Source: Kwoniella bestiolae CBS 10118 (lineage: Eukaryota > Basidiomycota > Tremellomycetes > Tremellales > Cryptococcaceae). From it: DNA of 64,000 nt. The position numbers and the translations under genes are program-made. Positions 32,944 through 45,110 of the stretch are shown piece after piece. The stretch is taken from NCBI RefSeq assembly GCF_000512585.2, contig NC_089241.1, positions 806,001 to 870,000 on the forward strand, written 5' to 3'. The stretch's first letter is position 1. Every line of letters starts with the position of its first letter. The notes below the pieces were generated by a model. It was not told the origin of the DNA, ran no database searches, and saw only the letters and a program-made list of their open reading frames with translations.

Positions 32944-35353
32944 ATGTCTCCAATACTCAAGCGGGACATCTCCGAGCAATATCGACATGCCAAACGACTA
33001 GCTAGTGCTACTCTCGGTTCAAGCTCGAATAACGATAATCAGTATGACACTTATCAGAGAATAGATGACAGTATTGGAGAAGCATCGTCAAGGAGCAACA
33101 AGGAGGAGGGATACTCGAATAGTTCATCTGCAAGACAGGGTATAGGAGTGGATAGGGGGGAGGTGGAAAGTGCTTTTCCAATTTGGAAGGGGAGTACTAC
33201 GTCCACATCTCTAGCTGGAGGGTGGAAGGGCAAGGGCAAGAGCAAAGCTGTTGGTGGTGAGGGAGACGAGATGAGGAGGATTGGTGCTGCGGAGGAATAT
33301 GAGCTGGATTCTCAGTTGGATGGAGATGAGGGATATATCAGGAGATTGGACTCCATCTCGACAGACAGACCCATAAGAGCAAGGTTGAATTTTGCTGAGC
33401 CTGAGATGGAAGATGGCGCTGGGAGTGGTAAGGGGATAGGAACAGGTATGGGTAAACGGAGAGATCTCAGAAGTCTATTGTTAGAGGTGAGCCTGCCCAA
33501 CTGCATTTCTTGGTTCCGCATCCCATACTGATCTCCCACTCCCCACTCCCCAGTCAACCCCATCCCTCCTCCTCTCACTCATAGGCCTAGTATTTACCGG
33601 CGAGCTTCTCGAGCACCTAGCTCGTTGGAGGGTATTTCGCCGTGTCGACGAGCTATTCATCCTAGTCCCGATGATCGGTAATCTCAAAGGCAATCTGGAG
33701 ATGTGTCTCTCAGCAAGATTAGGAACCTCAGCAAACATAGGTGAACTGGACCATAAACCCACCCGAAAGAAGATGATCCTGGCAAACCTCACCTTACTAG
33801 GTCTTCAGGCCCTGTTGATCTCCTGCCTCGCAGCGGTGATTTCATTCTTCCTAGGATGGATCACAATTCATAGATTGGGTGATTCCCCCTCATCAGGAGA
33901 TAATACTACCTCGATCATCCCCCCGCCTCAGCCGGAACCTGAGGATCCGGGATTATCGATGGCTGGGGAAGAATGGCACGAGGGGTATACGAGACCTGGG
34001 TTCAAGCAGTTACTGATGGTCTTGGCTACGGGGATGGGGGCTGCGGGGATCTCGTCCGCGGTTTTGGGAAGCTTTATGGGGAGTTTGATCGTTCTGGCGA
34101 GGTGGTGTGGGGCTGATCCGGGTGGGTTGTCTTTCGTTGTTCTTTTTTCCATCTTCTTTTCATCGTTCTTCTTTTGTTCGATACCATTTTCTTTCCTCTG
34201 TCAATCAAACTTGGTCTTTGCTGATACACTTGTACACTCACAGATAACATCACTCCACCCGTAGCAGCCTGTCTAGGTGACTTGCTCACCCTCTTCATCC
34301 TCGCCTTGCTGGGCACAGCACTAGTCGGAGCAATGGATACCGTCATACCACTTCTGGCAGTGATTATCATGTCGATAGCGGCTGGGTGGTTCACCAGACG
34401 AGTCATGAGGAACGAATGGGTCAAGAATGTCGCTAAGGGTGGATGGGTGCCTTTGGTAAGTTGCTTCTGATTGCGTCATTGGATCAGATTCTCTTCGCAA
34501 ATAGTGGGTGACTGATAACTGCTTGCTTAATGGCAGATCGGCGCAATGCTCATCTCCAGTGGGACCGGTATGGTCCTAGCGAAAGGAGTGGGGAAATATC
34601 GTGGTTTTGCGTTATTGGCTATCTCAATGACCGGTGAGTAAGAGCCACGCAACCCATCAATTCGTCACCTAAGGTACACCCAACTATGTTTATGATGACT
34701 AATATCCTATCGTTAACCTCACAAACAGGTCTAACAGGCTCAATCGGCGCCATCCACGCCAACAGACTCTCGACCTCGCTACACACCCTGCTCCATCCCA
34801 AACCCCATTCCGAACTTTCATCCACCTCATCTTCGTCCTCCTCAAGCCAGCACAAACTCAACAATCACGGATTAACGCCCTTTCAAAGTGCCATGACCTT
34901 GTACCTCATCGCGTTCCCTTGTCAGGCTGCGTTCCTGGGGTTTGTCAGTTGGGCAGGGTGGATCGACGTTCATCTGGGGTTGGCAGGTTGGGCATGTTAC
35001 GCGCTGACTGTGAGTACGAGAATGTGTAAACTACGAATTTGATGATGATGTTGATGATATTTTGCAGACTGGCATATCATTGGTCCTAGCACACTGGATG
35101 ACCTTGTTCTTCTGGTCAAAAGATCTTGATCCAGAGTGAGTGTGACCTCTGCTATCACCACGTTGAGATCTACTTCACTGGGCACCAAATGTGTATACCC
35201 ATACTTACTGACTGTACGATGTTTTTCAGCTCATACACCCTCCCCATCCATTCAGCATTGGTCGATTTTCTAGGTCAATTACTGCTGATGCTAGCCTACG
35301 AGATATGCATATGGCAGGGTAAAGATGTTGTAATCCATGATAGACTTGATTGA
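32944..35353 (+). CDS. SLC41/MgtE-family divalent cation (Mg2+) transporter
   Basis: Multi-pass membrane protein of the SLC41/MgtE family, which moves Mg2+ and related cations. A disordered N-terminus of about 180 residues (from MSPILKRDISEQYRHAKRLA) precedes two homologous membrane halves. The first has the family signature VPMIGNLKGNLEMCLSARLG and later DNITPPVAACLGDLLTLFIL. The second has AISMTGLTGSIGAIHANRLS, FLGFVSWAGWIDVHLGLAGW and a last span near LLMLAYEICIW. Loops contain Ser-rich insertions. The protein is joined from about seven exons with short introns. Family assignment is firm; the ion and the membrane are inferred from animal SLC41. Confidence 0.88.
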
Positions 35354-35883
35354 GTGAACCAAAACCCCTTACATAGACAGGTCAACAATTGGAATTATAA
35401 TTTTAGTTTATAAGATTATTATCTGTCATACACATCGTTCTGTATACAACACAATCCATCTATCCACCTTGCATCTGCATCAATTTCAACCCGAACCATG
35501 CATATCATCTTGTATTTCAGGTTCATAGTTTGCATGAGTAGGCATCAAAATCGCGGACGAGATATCAAAACGAGAGCGAAAGTCAAGTCGTCACGTAGAG
35601 GCAAGAGGGAAAAAATATCGTCAAGAACAAGCAAAAAATTGTACAACGGAAACGGAAACGGGAACTCAGGTGAACACGAATAGGCATAGACGGGTCAAAC
35701 GAAGGAAGCAAGAAAAAAGGGGAATGATAGATAAAACACGAATGAGCATTGAATAGGATATTCGAATACCTGAGTGCTAAAGTCTTACATCGATCGACTA
35801 TTCCATATTACGATGGGCTTTGATCCGTCCATCTTGAACCTCAATGGCTCGCAGAAACATGATCAAATAATGTTTGCTTCAAC
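35354..35883. other. Convergent intergenic region SLC41 / GYP2-like
   Basis: A tail-to-tail spacer that is AT-rich near 35395-35425. It carries a short CGGAAA repeat near 35649-35661. No gene is supported. Confidence 0.5.
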
Positions 35884-38800
35884 CTATAAATCCACCAGAT
35901 CGGCACTTTCCTTCTTCTTGCCTTGATAACGACCCATCGGTTCAGCTTTAAGCAGATCTACCCGTTCACACCCAGTATCAGCCAACCTACCCTCTTGAAT
36001 CAAGAAAGGGGAGAAATCCCAAACTCACCTTCAGCAACCTTCTTCTGTTCCCCCTTCAACCCCGAATCATCATCCCCATGAGCCTTCAGAAACGCCTCCA
36101 CCTCATCCATCACGTCCTCCTCGCCTTCTCCCTCAGCTCCCTCCTCATCATCCGAATCTCCAATCGCATCAATCGCAAAGTTTGGTCGGTGCATCACCGC
36201 CTCCTGAGCAGCTTTCACCATCTGGCTTTCTTCCCTGTACCTCGCCTCGACATCTGCCAGAGATCGTTTCTCATCGGGTGTTCCAACGGTGGTGGTCGAT
36301 TCGACTGTCTTTGTGGAAGTTTGAGATACAGCCGAAGAAGATCGTTGTCTTTGGAATTGACCGGCTTGTTGAGCGGGAGTCAAGAGTGATTCTCTTGCTC
36401 TCAGATCACCCGAAGTGGAAGGTTCGATAGTCTTGGACAAAGCTGGTTTGCGCCATTCAGCATGTTTACCTAATGCTGCGCCGAAGCCATCGGCAAGTCT
36501 GTTCAACCTGTTCTTGTTCCTGCAGATGGGAATAGTATATCGTTATCAGCTATCTTCTCTGCGGGACCCTTTACCGGACAGCTGAGATAGTATGAGACTC
36601 ACTCATTGGTAACCACGAGGTTCATCAATCCACCCAACAGTCCCTCAGACCTCTGATGCGCCTGGTGGTAATCTTCATCACCAGTCTGTTCCAACTGGAA
36701 CGAAGCCGTCAAGTCGTTCGCAAAGAAATTTTCCAGTAACTCATCAGCAAGAACGACCATTCGGAAAGTCGCGAGATCTGCATCATGATCTCAGTGTCAG
36801 CGTTGAGATCGATATCACCTGATTACCTGAAATGTCTAACTCACTGAGATAAGGTAAGTTATGCGGACCAGCCGACGAATTTGATCTTTCCCTTGCTCCC
36901 GAAGCAGTCTCTTTGTCCCCATCTATTGGTATCCTCTCATCTACACTTCCCTCTGGTGCAGTAGCATCCCCGAACTCATAAGCGTTCAAAATGAATTTTG
37001 ATACTGCTGCGAGATAGATATCCCCAGGTTCGTTTCGGAAGATGAACTATCGGACCGGAATTAGCTAAAGCAGTGATCCAACAATGATGACGAGCTTACA
37101 AGTAATGATTCGGACAATTGGATCACTTCGTCCTTGGTTAAGAACCCGTCTTTATCTTTGTCATGCTGTGTATAAGGTAAGCTACATTCCACACCACTTG
37201 ACGATGACGATCTAACTTACCAGCTCAAAGAACCATTCTATCGACTCCATCAATCCGGCAGTCATCACCCTATTCAAACCAAGTACGACATCCTGTAATG
37301 CCAAGGTACCCTGATCCTGTGAATCCCAAGCGAAGAACAATCTACACAATTATCGCACTATCAGCTGAGTCTTCCACCAAAATAGGTCAACCAACTGACC
37401 TATCAATCAGTTCATGATCCGCTACTCTCCTATCAGTCCTCTGTATGAAAGCATTTGTCGTGACCGTCTCTTCTCTCGCCCATGTCGCAATCTGAGAAAT
37501 GAACACTCTAAACGTTCTATGATCTATCCTCGTTTCGACTCTCCCTTGAGCGTCGACCTGTATTCTCGGCTGGTCAAACTGATCTCCTGACAATGGTTGA
37601 GCATTTCCAGAGTAGGTAGAAGGTCCAGCTTCGGGTGAACAGATAGCCGAGAAATAATGATCGTATATTATCCCAATTTGGTCTTTGGAGAATTTCCCTA
37701 TATTCTTCAAATTCCTCACTGCGGCTCTCTTAGAGAACTTTTCGATCTCATCCGAAATTATCGCTCTAAGCCTCTTTCGTTCGGCTGTGATGGTCTCGTC
37801 GGTGATCACATTGAACTCTCTAAACGCGACGACCAGTAATTCTTGGAAATTCGTTATCGCTCGAACCCTAGGGTCGGGATGATCAGGATGCGCTGAATCG
37901 CCGATAGTTGCGAAGTATGATCGCATGAGATTGATGAACATCCCATCATCGGTAACTTCAAGCAAAGCCTCTCCGTTGATTTTGAGAACGGCTGGACGGA
38001 TAATGTGAGCTGGGTCAAAGAACGCTCTCACTAGGGCAACTCACCTAACCCAATCTGGAACAACACCTTGACACCCATTGCCAAAACACAGTCTACTATC
38101 CTAAAAGCGAAAATGAGAGGCATAGAGTTGATATACAAACTCAAGAACCAGCTGTGAGCAAATGCAGGTCAGCGATATCCTAATCATTCCATGTGGACAA
38201 AACGCTCACGGCAATGAAGCCACCGAGATCTGCACATCAACCGATACGAAGTGTTCTTGGATCATAGGCAAACATCGATGTACGAGCGATTCGAACACTC
38301 TCTGATCAAGTAAAGTTCCCTCCATTGACGGACTATCAGATTATCAGCTGACTATTTCCGTCATCTGCGAGGACCGACTCAACTCACCTGTAGTATCCAG
38401 GCAATATTCTATCACAGAGCACCTCCAACAACCAGAAAGCCTGCTCCTCAGACATATAGCTATATGCAAAGTCAGCTCATGGAATGACGAAACTTCAGGT
38501 CAATTAACTCACATAAGCAATCCTGCAACGACGATATTCAAAGCTTGACAATAGCTGTCAATTTTCTGCATCAGCTGGGTAATGTCCAATTACAATGGAA
38601 TCGTCTAGCTCACCCAAGCTCCGGATTCCTGAAACTGTAAGCAACCAATACCCTCCTCAATCTCGCTAAACCTTCTTCTGTTTGATAAGCCTTGTACTCG
38701 GGCAATGATCGATTCAAGTCTTTCTCGATCTCGTCAGTGGATTGTGAGGATTTGCCAGCGTTTTGTGACAGTAGGAGACCGTATGTCTCGGGGTTGGCGA

Positions 38801-40433
38801 ATCGGAGATCTACAATATAATGGCTCAGCGAGATATATCGATATCGCGGGATGCAGATCAGGATCAGGTAAGGAAGTGAAACTCACAGACCGAACCAGAC
38901 ATGACTTCCCACAATTCACCTCGTAGTCTCGATGGCAGACCTACTTGAAGTAATCTCTGGAACGGCGGATAACGAAGTACTGCGTGAGAGTGCGTTAGCA
39001 AGCTGAACCATGATCGTTACTTTGCTGGAACAGCTTACAGGTCAAATTACGTCCGTGGACTGCGAGCGGCAAGAAAACGGCGATCAGCTTGAGTCCATTT
39101 CGGTATATATGACGCTGAACAAGCTTGTCGAAAGCAGTACAACAACGGGAAAGTATAAAACGCAGGTCAAATCACAATAGAGCGAAGCCACAGGATCACC
39201 AAAATTACTGAGCACGTCGAGGATAATCTTCTGAAATTGTGAAAAGCATATGAATGACCTTACTCACTCATGAAATACTCTCTCCACAACTTCATCTTAC
39301 TCCTCTCCCTCATCTTCCTCGCATCTCCCGGGAACCCGAACTGTTCGCCCAACCCCCTCTGATAGATCCCTTTCCCTTCCCCACCTGGTCCCCTCAAATC
39401 ACTCTCAGCTTCCGTACCGACATTCCCAGCTTTCTCATTGAGCTCTGTACCTAGAAGCAGATGGTCGTTGGTTTGTTGTTGGCCTGCAGCGGAGGAGACG
39501 GGAGAGGAGAGGAGGTATTCTGAGTATAGGGAGGGGAGGAATGGTTTGAGCTGCTTCATTGCTGCGAGCTGTGTAGGGGTGCATGCGTTGATTATATTAG
39601 CTTTTGTACATCATTCATTTCGTATGATAGTGAAGAGATGTGATATCGATGGCATCTGATGTTGAGGAGACGGAGCTAGGGTTGTATTGTGACGGCACTG
39701 CTCACCTGCGATTTCAAAGCATCTCTCAAAAGGATCGCAAAATGTTCAGCAGTCGGTAAGAGCGAGGTGAGTTGGAGGATCTGTCATAGCTCGTAAGCTT
39801 CATGTCCACCCATTTCTTCTGGCATCAGGACAGAGCTTACAATCCTCATTCCATGCCACGTAGCGAGGGATAGAGCGAATACCCCAGCTCTCGAGTTGAG
39901 TCTGTGCGTGGTAATATCAACATCAGCATGAGTGGATTGAGTAGACAGGTAGATTGCGAGGAGGCAGGATCATGTAGATAGGATGAATTGAACTCACCTC
40001 TCAACCCTCCTGATGGTGTACAAAGGTATAGTACACCTACAAGACTTTCTGTCCAAACTGATGAAACATAAGAAAGGGGGAAGTAGACTCAACCTTCCCG
40101 CCTATGATCATTGCGCCATATCAGCATAATCCCTCTTTCCTCTACTCTACAGCCCAGTCGCAGTATGGCAGGAGAAACAAGAGAGGGTGACAGGAAACAG
40201 GAATCATCACCCACATATACCTCCTCCTTCCCCTCAACGCTAATCACAGCATTAATATCCATACTCTGCAATTCCTCCTGTCCACTCCTGTACGGACGTT
40301 CCCTCATCTTCACCACGAAGGGTGGATCCGACGGACCAGGGAGGGAGGCCTGCAAGGGGACATTGAAGAAATCTCGGGTGAGCTCGTCCTTGGATTTCTC
40401 ACGATATGAGCGGAGGTGGAGAGGGAGGGACAT
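35884..40433 (-). CDS. Rab GTPase-activating protein, GYP2/MDR1 type (GRAM-TBC-EF-hand)
   Basis: Accelerates GTP hydrolysis by Rab/Ypt GTPases. The start [20 protein letters not shown] leads into a GRAM domain ([40 protein letters not shown]). The TBC domain follows: LREQ-like linker, [17 protein letters not shown], the arginine finger [12 protein letters not shown], the glutamine finger YCQALNIV, then [15 protein letters not shown] and [19 protein letters not shown]. An EF-hand loop ([12 protein letters not shown]) lies near 37120-37165. An acidic C-terminus ends [12 protein letters not shown] at 35884. More than a dozen exons were read across short introns. Both catalytic fingers are intact. 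Two ACGCGT motifs lie about 300 bases upstream. Confidence 0.88.
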
Positions 40434-40617
40434 TGGAGAGGTGTGAGTCCAGGTCTGGTGATAGACGGGTAGGGTAGGTTATATGGATGAGGAAAAGTCT
40501 AGTCGATGTGTTGCTGTGTTGCTGTGTTCAGTGGTAGGGTTGTTTTATGATATGCTTGTAGAATAGGATAGGATATGATTCAACGTCAGCTCTTACTGTC
40601 TGTTGTATGTTTCGGAT

Positions 40618-40643
40618 CAACCATCAACCATCAACCATCAACC
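40618..40643 (+). repeat. CAACCAT heptamer repeat
   Basis: About 3.5 copies of CAACCAT in tandem, upstream of the GYP2-like gene. Confidence 0.8.
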
Positions 40644-40725
40644 TCTTACTGTAATCTTACCCTCTACGTCAACGGGGTCGCAGCTGGACCAGAGTGAGAG
40701 CTGATTACATAATCGCAGCGATTCC

Positions 40726-40746
40726 ACGCGTAAAGATAACACGCGT
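40726..40746. promoter_or_regulatory. Paired ACGCGT (MCB) motifs
   Basis: Two perfect palindromic ACGCGT hexamers (40726-40731 and 40741-40746) with starts 15 bases apart, about 300 bases before the GYP2-like start. The close pair is less likely by chance than single sites; binding is inferred. Confidence 0.35.
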
Positions 40747-41098
40747 TAGCCATATCCCCTGATAAAGTGGGAGGTGCATCTACACAAGGAGGTTGTTATC
40801 ATGCTACGGTACTACCCATCATCATACAGGTCCATGCATAAGGTTGAGATGATCTCGAAAGAGACCTCATCGTACAAGGTGACGCGAGTGTTGACACCAT
40901 TTGTATACTTCCAAAAAAAAAAAGTAAAAGAGAAGTACCCTATGACATAGAACCAAGATAGGATGAACCTCGTCCCATCCTAACCCTCCATTCTGCTCTC
41001 TACCTAGATTACTGTACCAATATCTCCTGATCCCTCACACATGGCTCCCCTCCTTGACCTTGCTCCCTAAGACATCGTCTCTTCCACACATCAGCTCA

Positions 41099-43007
41099 TT
41101 AACCCCCCTGAGCAGCTCTACTCATCCGATCTAGATAACTCTCCCACAACTCGTCCACGAAACTTTCGTCGGACTACGTCTCAGCATCAGTCGCGGTTCC
41201 TATGTGAGTCTGCATGGTCCTGACCGTTGCTTGGCTATATAAGAGGATGGGACCTACCAAGATCAAATCCGTAACTCTCCTTCTAAACTCCACCTTCCTC
41301 TCCTCCTTCCCCAACCCAATCCCCGCAACCCTCAGTCCCTCCTGTTCTCTCCTCTGTATCCCATCCACAAACGACTCGGCTATAATCCCTCTAGACTCAT
41401 GATTACTCTTATATCCATTCAGGTTTGGCGTGTTACTACCAGGCGTATGGAACGATATTGCTGGGGAAACGTTGGAGGTGGATGTCGAGGGCGAGGAAGA
41501 TGCCAAAGCTGCTGTTCGAGCGAAGGTGGCATCTCCAATCTTATGGTATCTCACCGGACTCTGAGGTTGTGGAGCTGGTGCCTGTGCGTAAGGTGAAGGC
41601 ACGAACTGAGGGTGGCCTGGTACGGGAGGTGGTGTAGGTCGACCATGTGCGAATTGGGGAGGAGGGTATTGCGGGGGTGGGAACTGCTGTATGGGTTGTT
41701 GGTGGACCTCTGGCGCTGGAGGATAAGGTGCGGGCGATATATGTTGTGGTGGACCTTGAGGGATTCCTAATGGAGATTGTTGCTGAGGTTGCGGGTGTTG
41801 ATGTGGTTGGGACTGCTGAGGCGGAGCTAAGCCCAATATGCTCATTAGGAGATCATCAGCAGTTTGACCAGGAGGTGACTGGACAGGGCCCGGTGGAGGA
41901 GGAGGCGAGATGGGTAGATGTGCGTGAGTCGAAGTGGGGTCCGCAGGTGTAGGTACAGGTATTGGGCCGGTGGGTGGAGGAGCGGGAGTAGCAGTAAGTA
42001 TCGGTTGGCTGGTGGTGGACACTGTGGTGGTCGTTATTGTCGTCGTCTGAGTAGAAGGGGTAGGTACGGCTGGTTGGACAGGAGGGGATTGAACGGGTGG
42101 TGACTGAATCCATGGTCATATCAGCTTAGGTGTCTCTATATACATCACATTTGGACATGACATACCTTCATCAGACCAGCAAATAACCTTGATAATCCAT
42201 CTTCATTCTGCGAAACAGGTTGAGCAGCTGAGTTGGCAGGGGAAGAAGGTAGATCAGGTCTCTTCGATGGTTCTCCACATATACTGAGACCTCCATTAGC
42301 TGGCTTGCCTCAAGAGTTGACACAGAGCTAGCTCACCCTAATACCGTTCTTCTGAATCTGTCCACAGCTTCAGGGCCCTCGGAAAACCAGATACCTATAC
42401 GTTGTTCTGCAATTACAATCAATCAGCTCTGGGACGCGAATATCGCGGCACTGGTAGCTTAGCTGATCAAAGAACACTCACTTTCACCTCTTCTGGCAAC
42501 TTGTAACATCCCTTGATCAATCACCGTCAACTTCATCTCACCCGGTATCAGAGGTATAGCGGGGTTCTTCAAGCCCTGTCGATTTAACATGTACAATGAC
42601 CATTCGGGGGATTTGTCTCTACATCGACGAAGCGTTACATTAGCACGAGTCTCGCAGCACGATTTCGCATCAGTAGATTCACATGGATCCAATTCACTGC
42701 CGCATCTGTCTATTTCAAGATACAAGACGACCAGTGAAAAAAGATTTGTTATATGCATTTGTTCGACAGCAATATGATGGATGCCCCTAAATGAAACTCA
42801 CCTCTGCACAACAAACAACGGTCCCTCAGATTTCTGCTTCTCCCACTTAGCTCCCACCTCGTCATAATGATATATAACCGAATACACGCTCGTATCCAAT
42901 ATCTGAGCTACGGAAGGGTCCGCTCGCTTCACCGATCTGAAGTTGGTAGCATTCCGATATTCCAGGAGTTGTTGTTCCTCGTCGCTCAGCGGAGAGGGGT
43001 TCGACAT
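41099..43007 (-). CDS. DCP1: mRNA decapping complex subunit DCP1
   Basis: Activator of the Dcp2 decapping enzyme in cytoplasmic mRNA decay. Exon 1 starts MSNPSPLSDEEQQLLEYRNA and gives the EVH1-like fold (RADPSVAQILDTSVYSVIYH, KWEKQKSEGPLFVVQR). Later exons give PEWSLYMLNRQGLKNPAIPL, EMKLTVIDQGMLQVAR and GIWFSEGPEAVDRFRR. A long Pro/Gln-rich low-complexity part follows (TPAPPPTGPIPVPTPAD, QPHQHPQPQQQSPLG), and the protein ends with a helix DESFVDELWESYLDRMSR. The Pro-rich middle and the C-terminal helix fit a trimerisation or partner-binding tail as in other DCP1 proteins; that is inference. Confidence 0.87.
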
Positions 43008-43632
43008 TGTGATCGTATGAGGCGTGAGTCTATACCGGGTGGGGTGAGGAAAGGTCGGTCAAGAAGGTTGATGAGCGAGTGAACTGGCTTATTTCTCTTG
43101 AGGCAAGGCTTCTTCCACGTATGTTCGTCGTTCTTGATAATGTTCGTCCTTCGTCGTCTGTCTTCTGTCCAGAATCTGAGAGATGTATATATGTGAGTAT
43201 GATGTGATAGACTATGTCAGATTGACAAAACGATATGAACAGATAGAAAGGAACAACAATGACATGTCTCTTCCATCTTGCAAGTCGGCTAGCTGGATTT
43301 GGTCTATCAAATCCACGCGTTTGACACGTGGCATGCACTACCCCTTGTTTTGTCCTGCTCTCGCTGTTGGTTTCGGCTTTAACCTGTAACCGGAGTCTCC
43401 GCATTCTCATTGTTCCGCCCCGCTTCGGCTGAACACGATTAAGAGCCGGTACGATGGTCCGAGCGTCAATCACCTATCAAAATAAAGATGATTCATTTAA
43501 ATTGGTAAACAATCCAGTCGAGCACTTTCAAGAATAGAGATAAAAGAAGGAGATAAAAGAAGGAGAAGACTTTCTAGCATCTCTGTATTTGTATCTGTAT
43601 CACCAGAGTGGACACAGCCAGATATAATCAAG
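43008..43632. promoter_or_regulatory. Divergent promoter region, DCP1 / CoA diphosphatase
   Basis: A 625-base region between two starts. One ACGCGT (43315) lies next to a CACGTG (43326). The ORF at 43030-43473 on the minus strand shows no protein character. Confidence 0.45.
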
Positions 43633-44738
43633 ATGCCCCCCCAACCCCTCGAACCATTCTGCACAGCCATCCTCCGCACCCTCCGTCGATCCCTCATACC
43701 GCCCAATCTACCTAGACCCCTACCCGCTCATACTCATACGGCCAAATCACATGATAAGACCAAGTCACCGAGCGAGTCAGCGATACTGATCCCACTTATG
43801 AATATACGTGATCAGCCGCATATACTTATGGAAGTCAGGGGTAAGGGGTTGAGGGTACATGCTGGGGAGGTTAGGTGAGTGTGACCCTCTACATTCCAGA
43901 AAAGTGAAGTAAAGGCGAGGCTAATATGGTGATGTTTGCGTTGATAGTTTCCCAGGAGGAAAGGCAGATAAGGTGAGCTGAGTTGACAGTACCCTCCGAA
44001 AACGGAAAAACATCATGTGCGATAGTAGCACCAGGGACCACACTGATCATACGAGCCCTATCTAGACCGACGACTCCCTCATACATACCGCACTGAGAGA
44101 AACCCAAGAAGAACTGTCCATCCCCACCTCGCACGTCGAGATATTAGGTATGCTAGAGCCAGAGTACAGTCTAGGCAATAAAAGCAGGGTATGGCCTTTT
44201 GTGGTAAGTACGGCGTACAACCACACAACAACAACATAATCAATCGATTCATGACGATACTGTCTCTACAAGCCAACGACAATACTGATTAACAAACCAT
44301 GAATAGGGATTCATCCACTCCGACCCCCAACCATTCCCCTCAATCCCCCAAACCCTCCCTTCCCTCCCTCTCTCTCAGATCACCCCAAACCCCGACGAAG
44401 TATCTTCAATCATCACATTACCTCTCTCCGCCTTGAGGGATCCTCAGAAATTGGCTGTTCATTATTTCAGATTAAACCTCAACAGACCGTATTACAGAGT
44501 AGGCGTCCAGGATTATATGATCGATAAGGAGCATACAACCAAGACTAACACCCTCAGGAAGGATGAGAAGAAGATAGATGGGGGGGAGAATCCCATACGG
44601 TCCGTTGGGGTGGAGGAGAACGGAGAATCCTCTGAGAAATTGGAAGTGTGGGGTTTGAGCGGGTGGTTCTTGAATAGATTGGCTCAACGGGCAGGGTGGT
44701 TGGATAGTCCACCGAAAGGTGTTTCACCAGAGGATTAG
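43633..44738 (+). CDS. PCD1: Nudix hydrolase, CoA diphosphatase (PCD1/NUDT7-8 type)
   Basis: Cleaves CoA and derivatives to 3',5'-ADP and phosphopantetheine. Exons 43633-43874, 43948-43972, 44066-44203 and 44307-44738 join in frame to 278 residues. The CoA-specific NuCoA region reads HILMEVRGKGLRVHAGEVSF. It runs into the Nudix box PGGKADKTDDSLIHTALRET and QEELSI, assembled across two introns, one side being a 25-nt exon. The metal-binding RExxEE core is intact, but the usual Gly after EE is Ser. The C-terminus ends SPED, so there is no type 1 peroxisomal signal, unlike many relatives. It is divergent from DCP1. Confidence 0.88.
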
Positions 44739-45110
44739 GCATTAGCAGATCTTGATAGAGATTTTTAGATCAAGTAGATCAAGTACAATAGTTGGGATTA
44801 TAGGACCCGAAATATCGTGGAGAAGGTTGTTTTACTCGTGCAATTCATTAATTCATTTAATTATGTTGTATCGTATATATTAATTTGTTTATCATTATTT
44901 CATACCCACACTTATCTCATTATAATAGCACAACAAGGCATATAAGATGTATACAGAAAAGCACAGAGGCATCCGACTGCGATAGTACAAACACAAGTAC
45001 AACAGCACCAGACGGGACGACAATCATTACCGTGTTGGTATACCGCATTCTCCACATGAGATCTAATCTGCACAAGCGCAGAAATGAGCCATATCTGGAG
45101 AAGTACCATC
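44739..45110. other. Convergent spacer PCD1 / unknown Ser-rich gene
   Basis: A tail-to-tail spacer, AT-rich at 44840-44900. No gene is seen. Confidence 0.4.

Larger units (their letters stand above)
40434..41098. promoter_or_regulatory. GYP2-like promoter and DCP1 3' region
   Basis: Contains about 3.5 copies of a CAACCAT repeat (40618-40643), two ACGCGT motifs (40726 and 40741), and an A-run at 40914-40923. No gene is seen. Confidence 0.5.
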
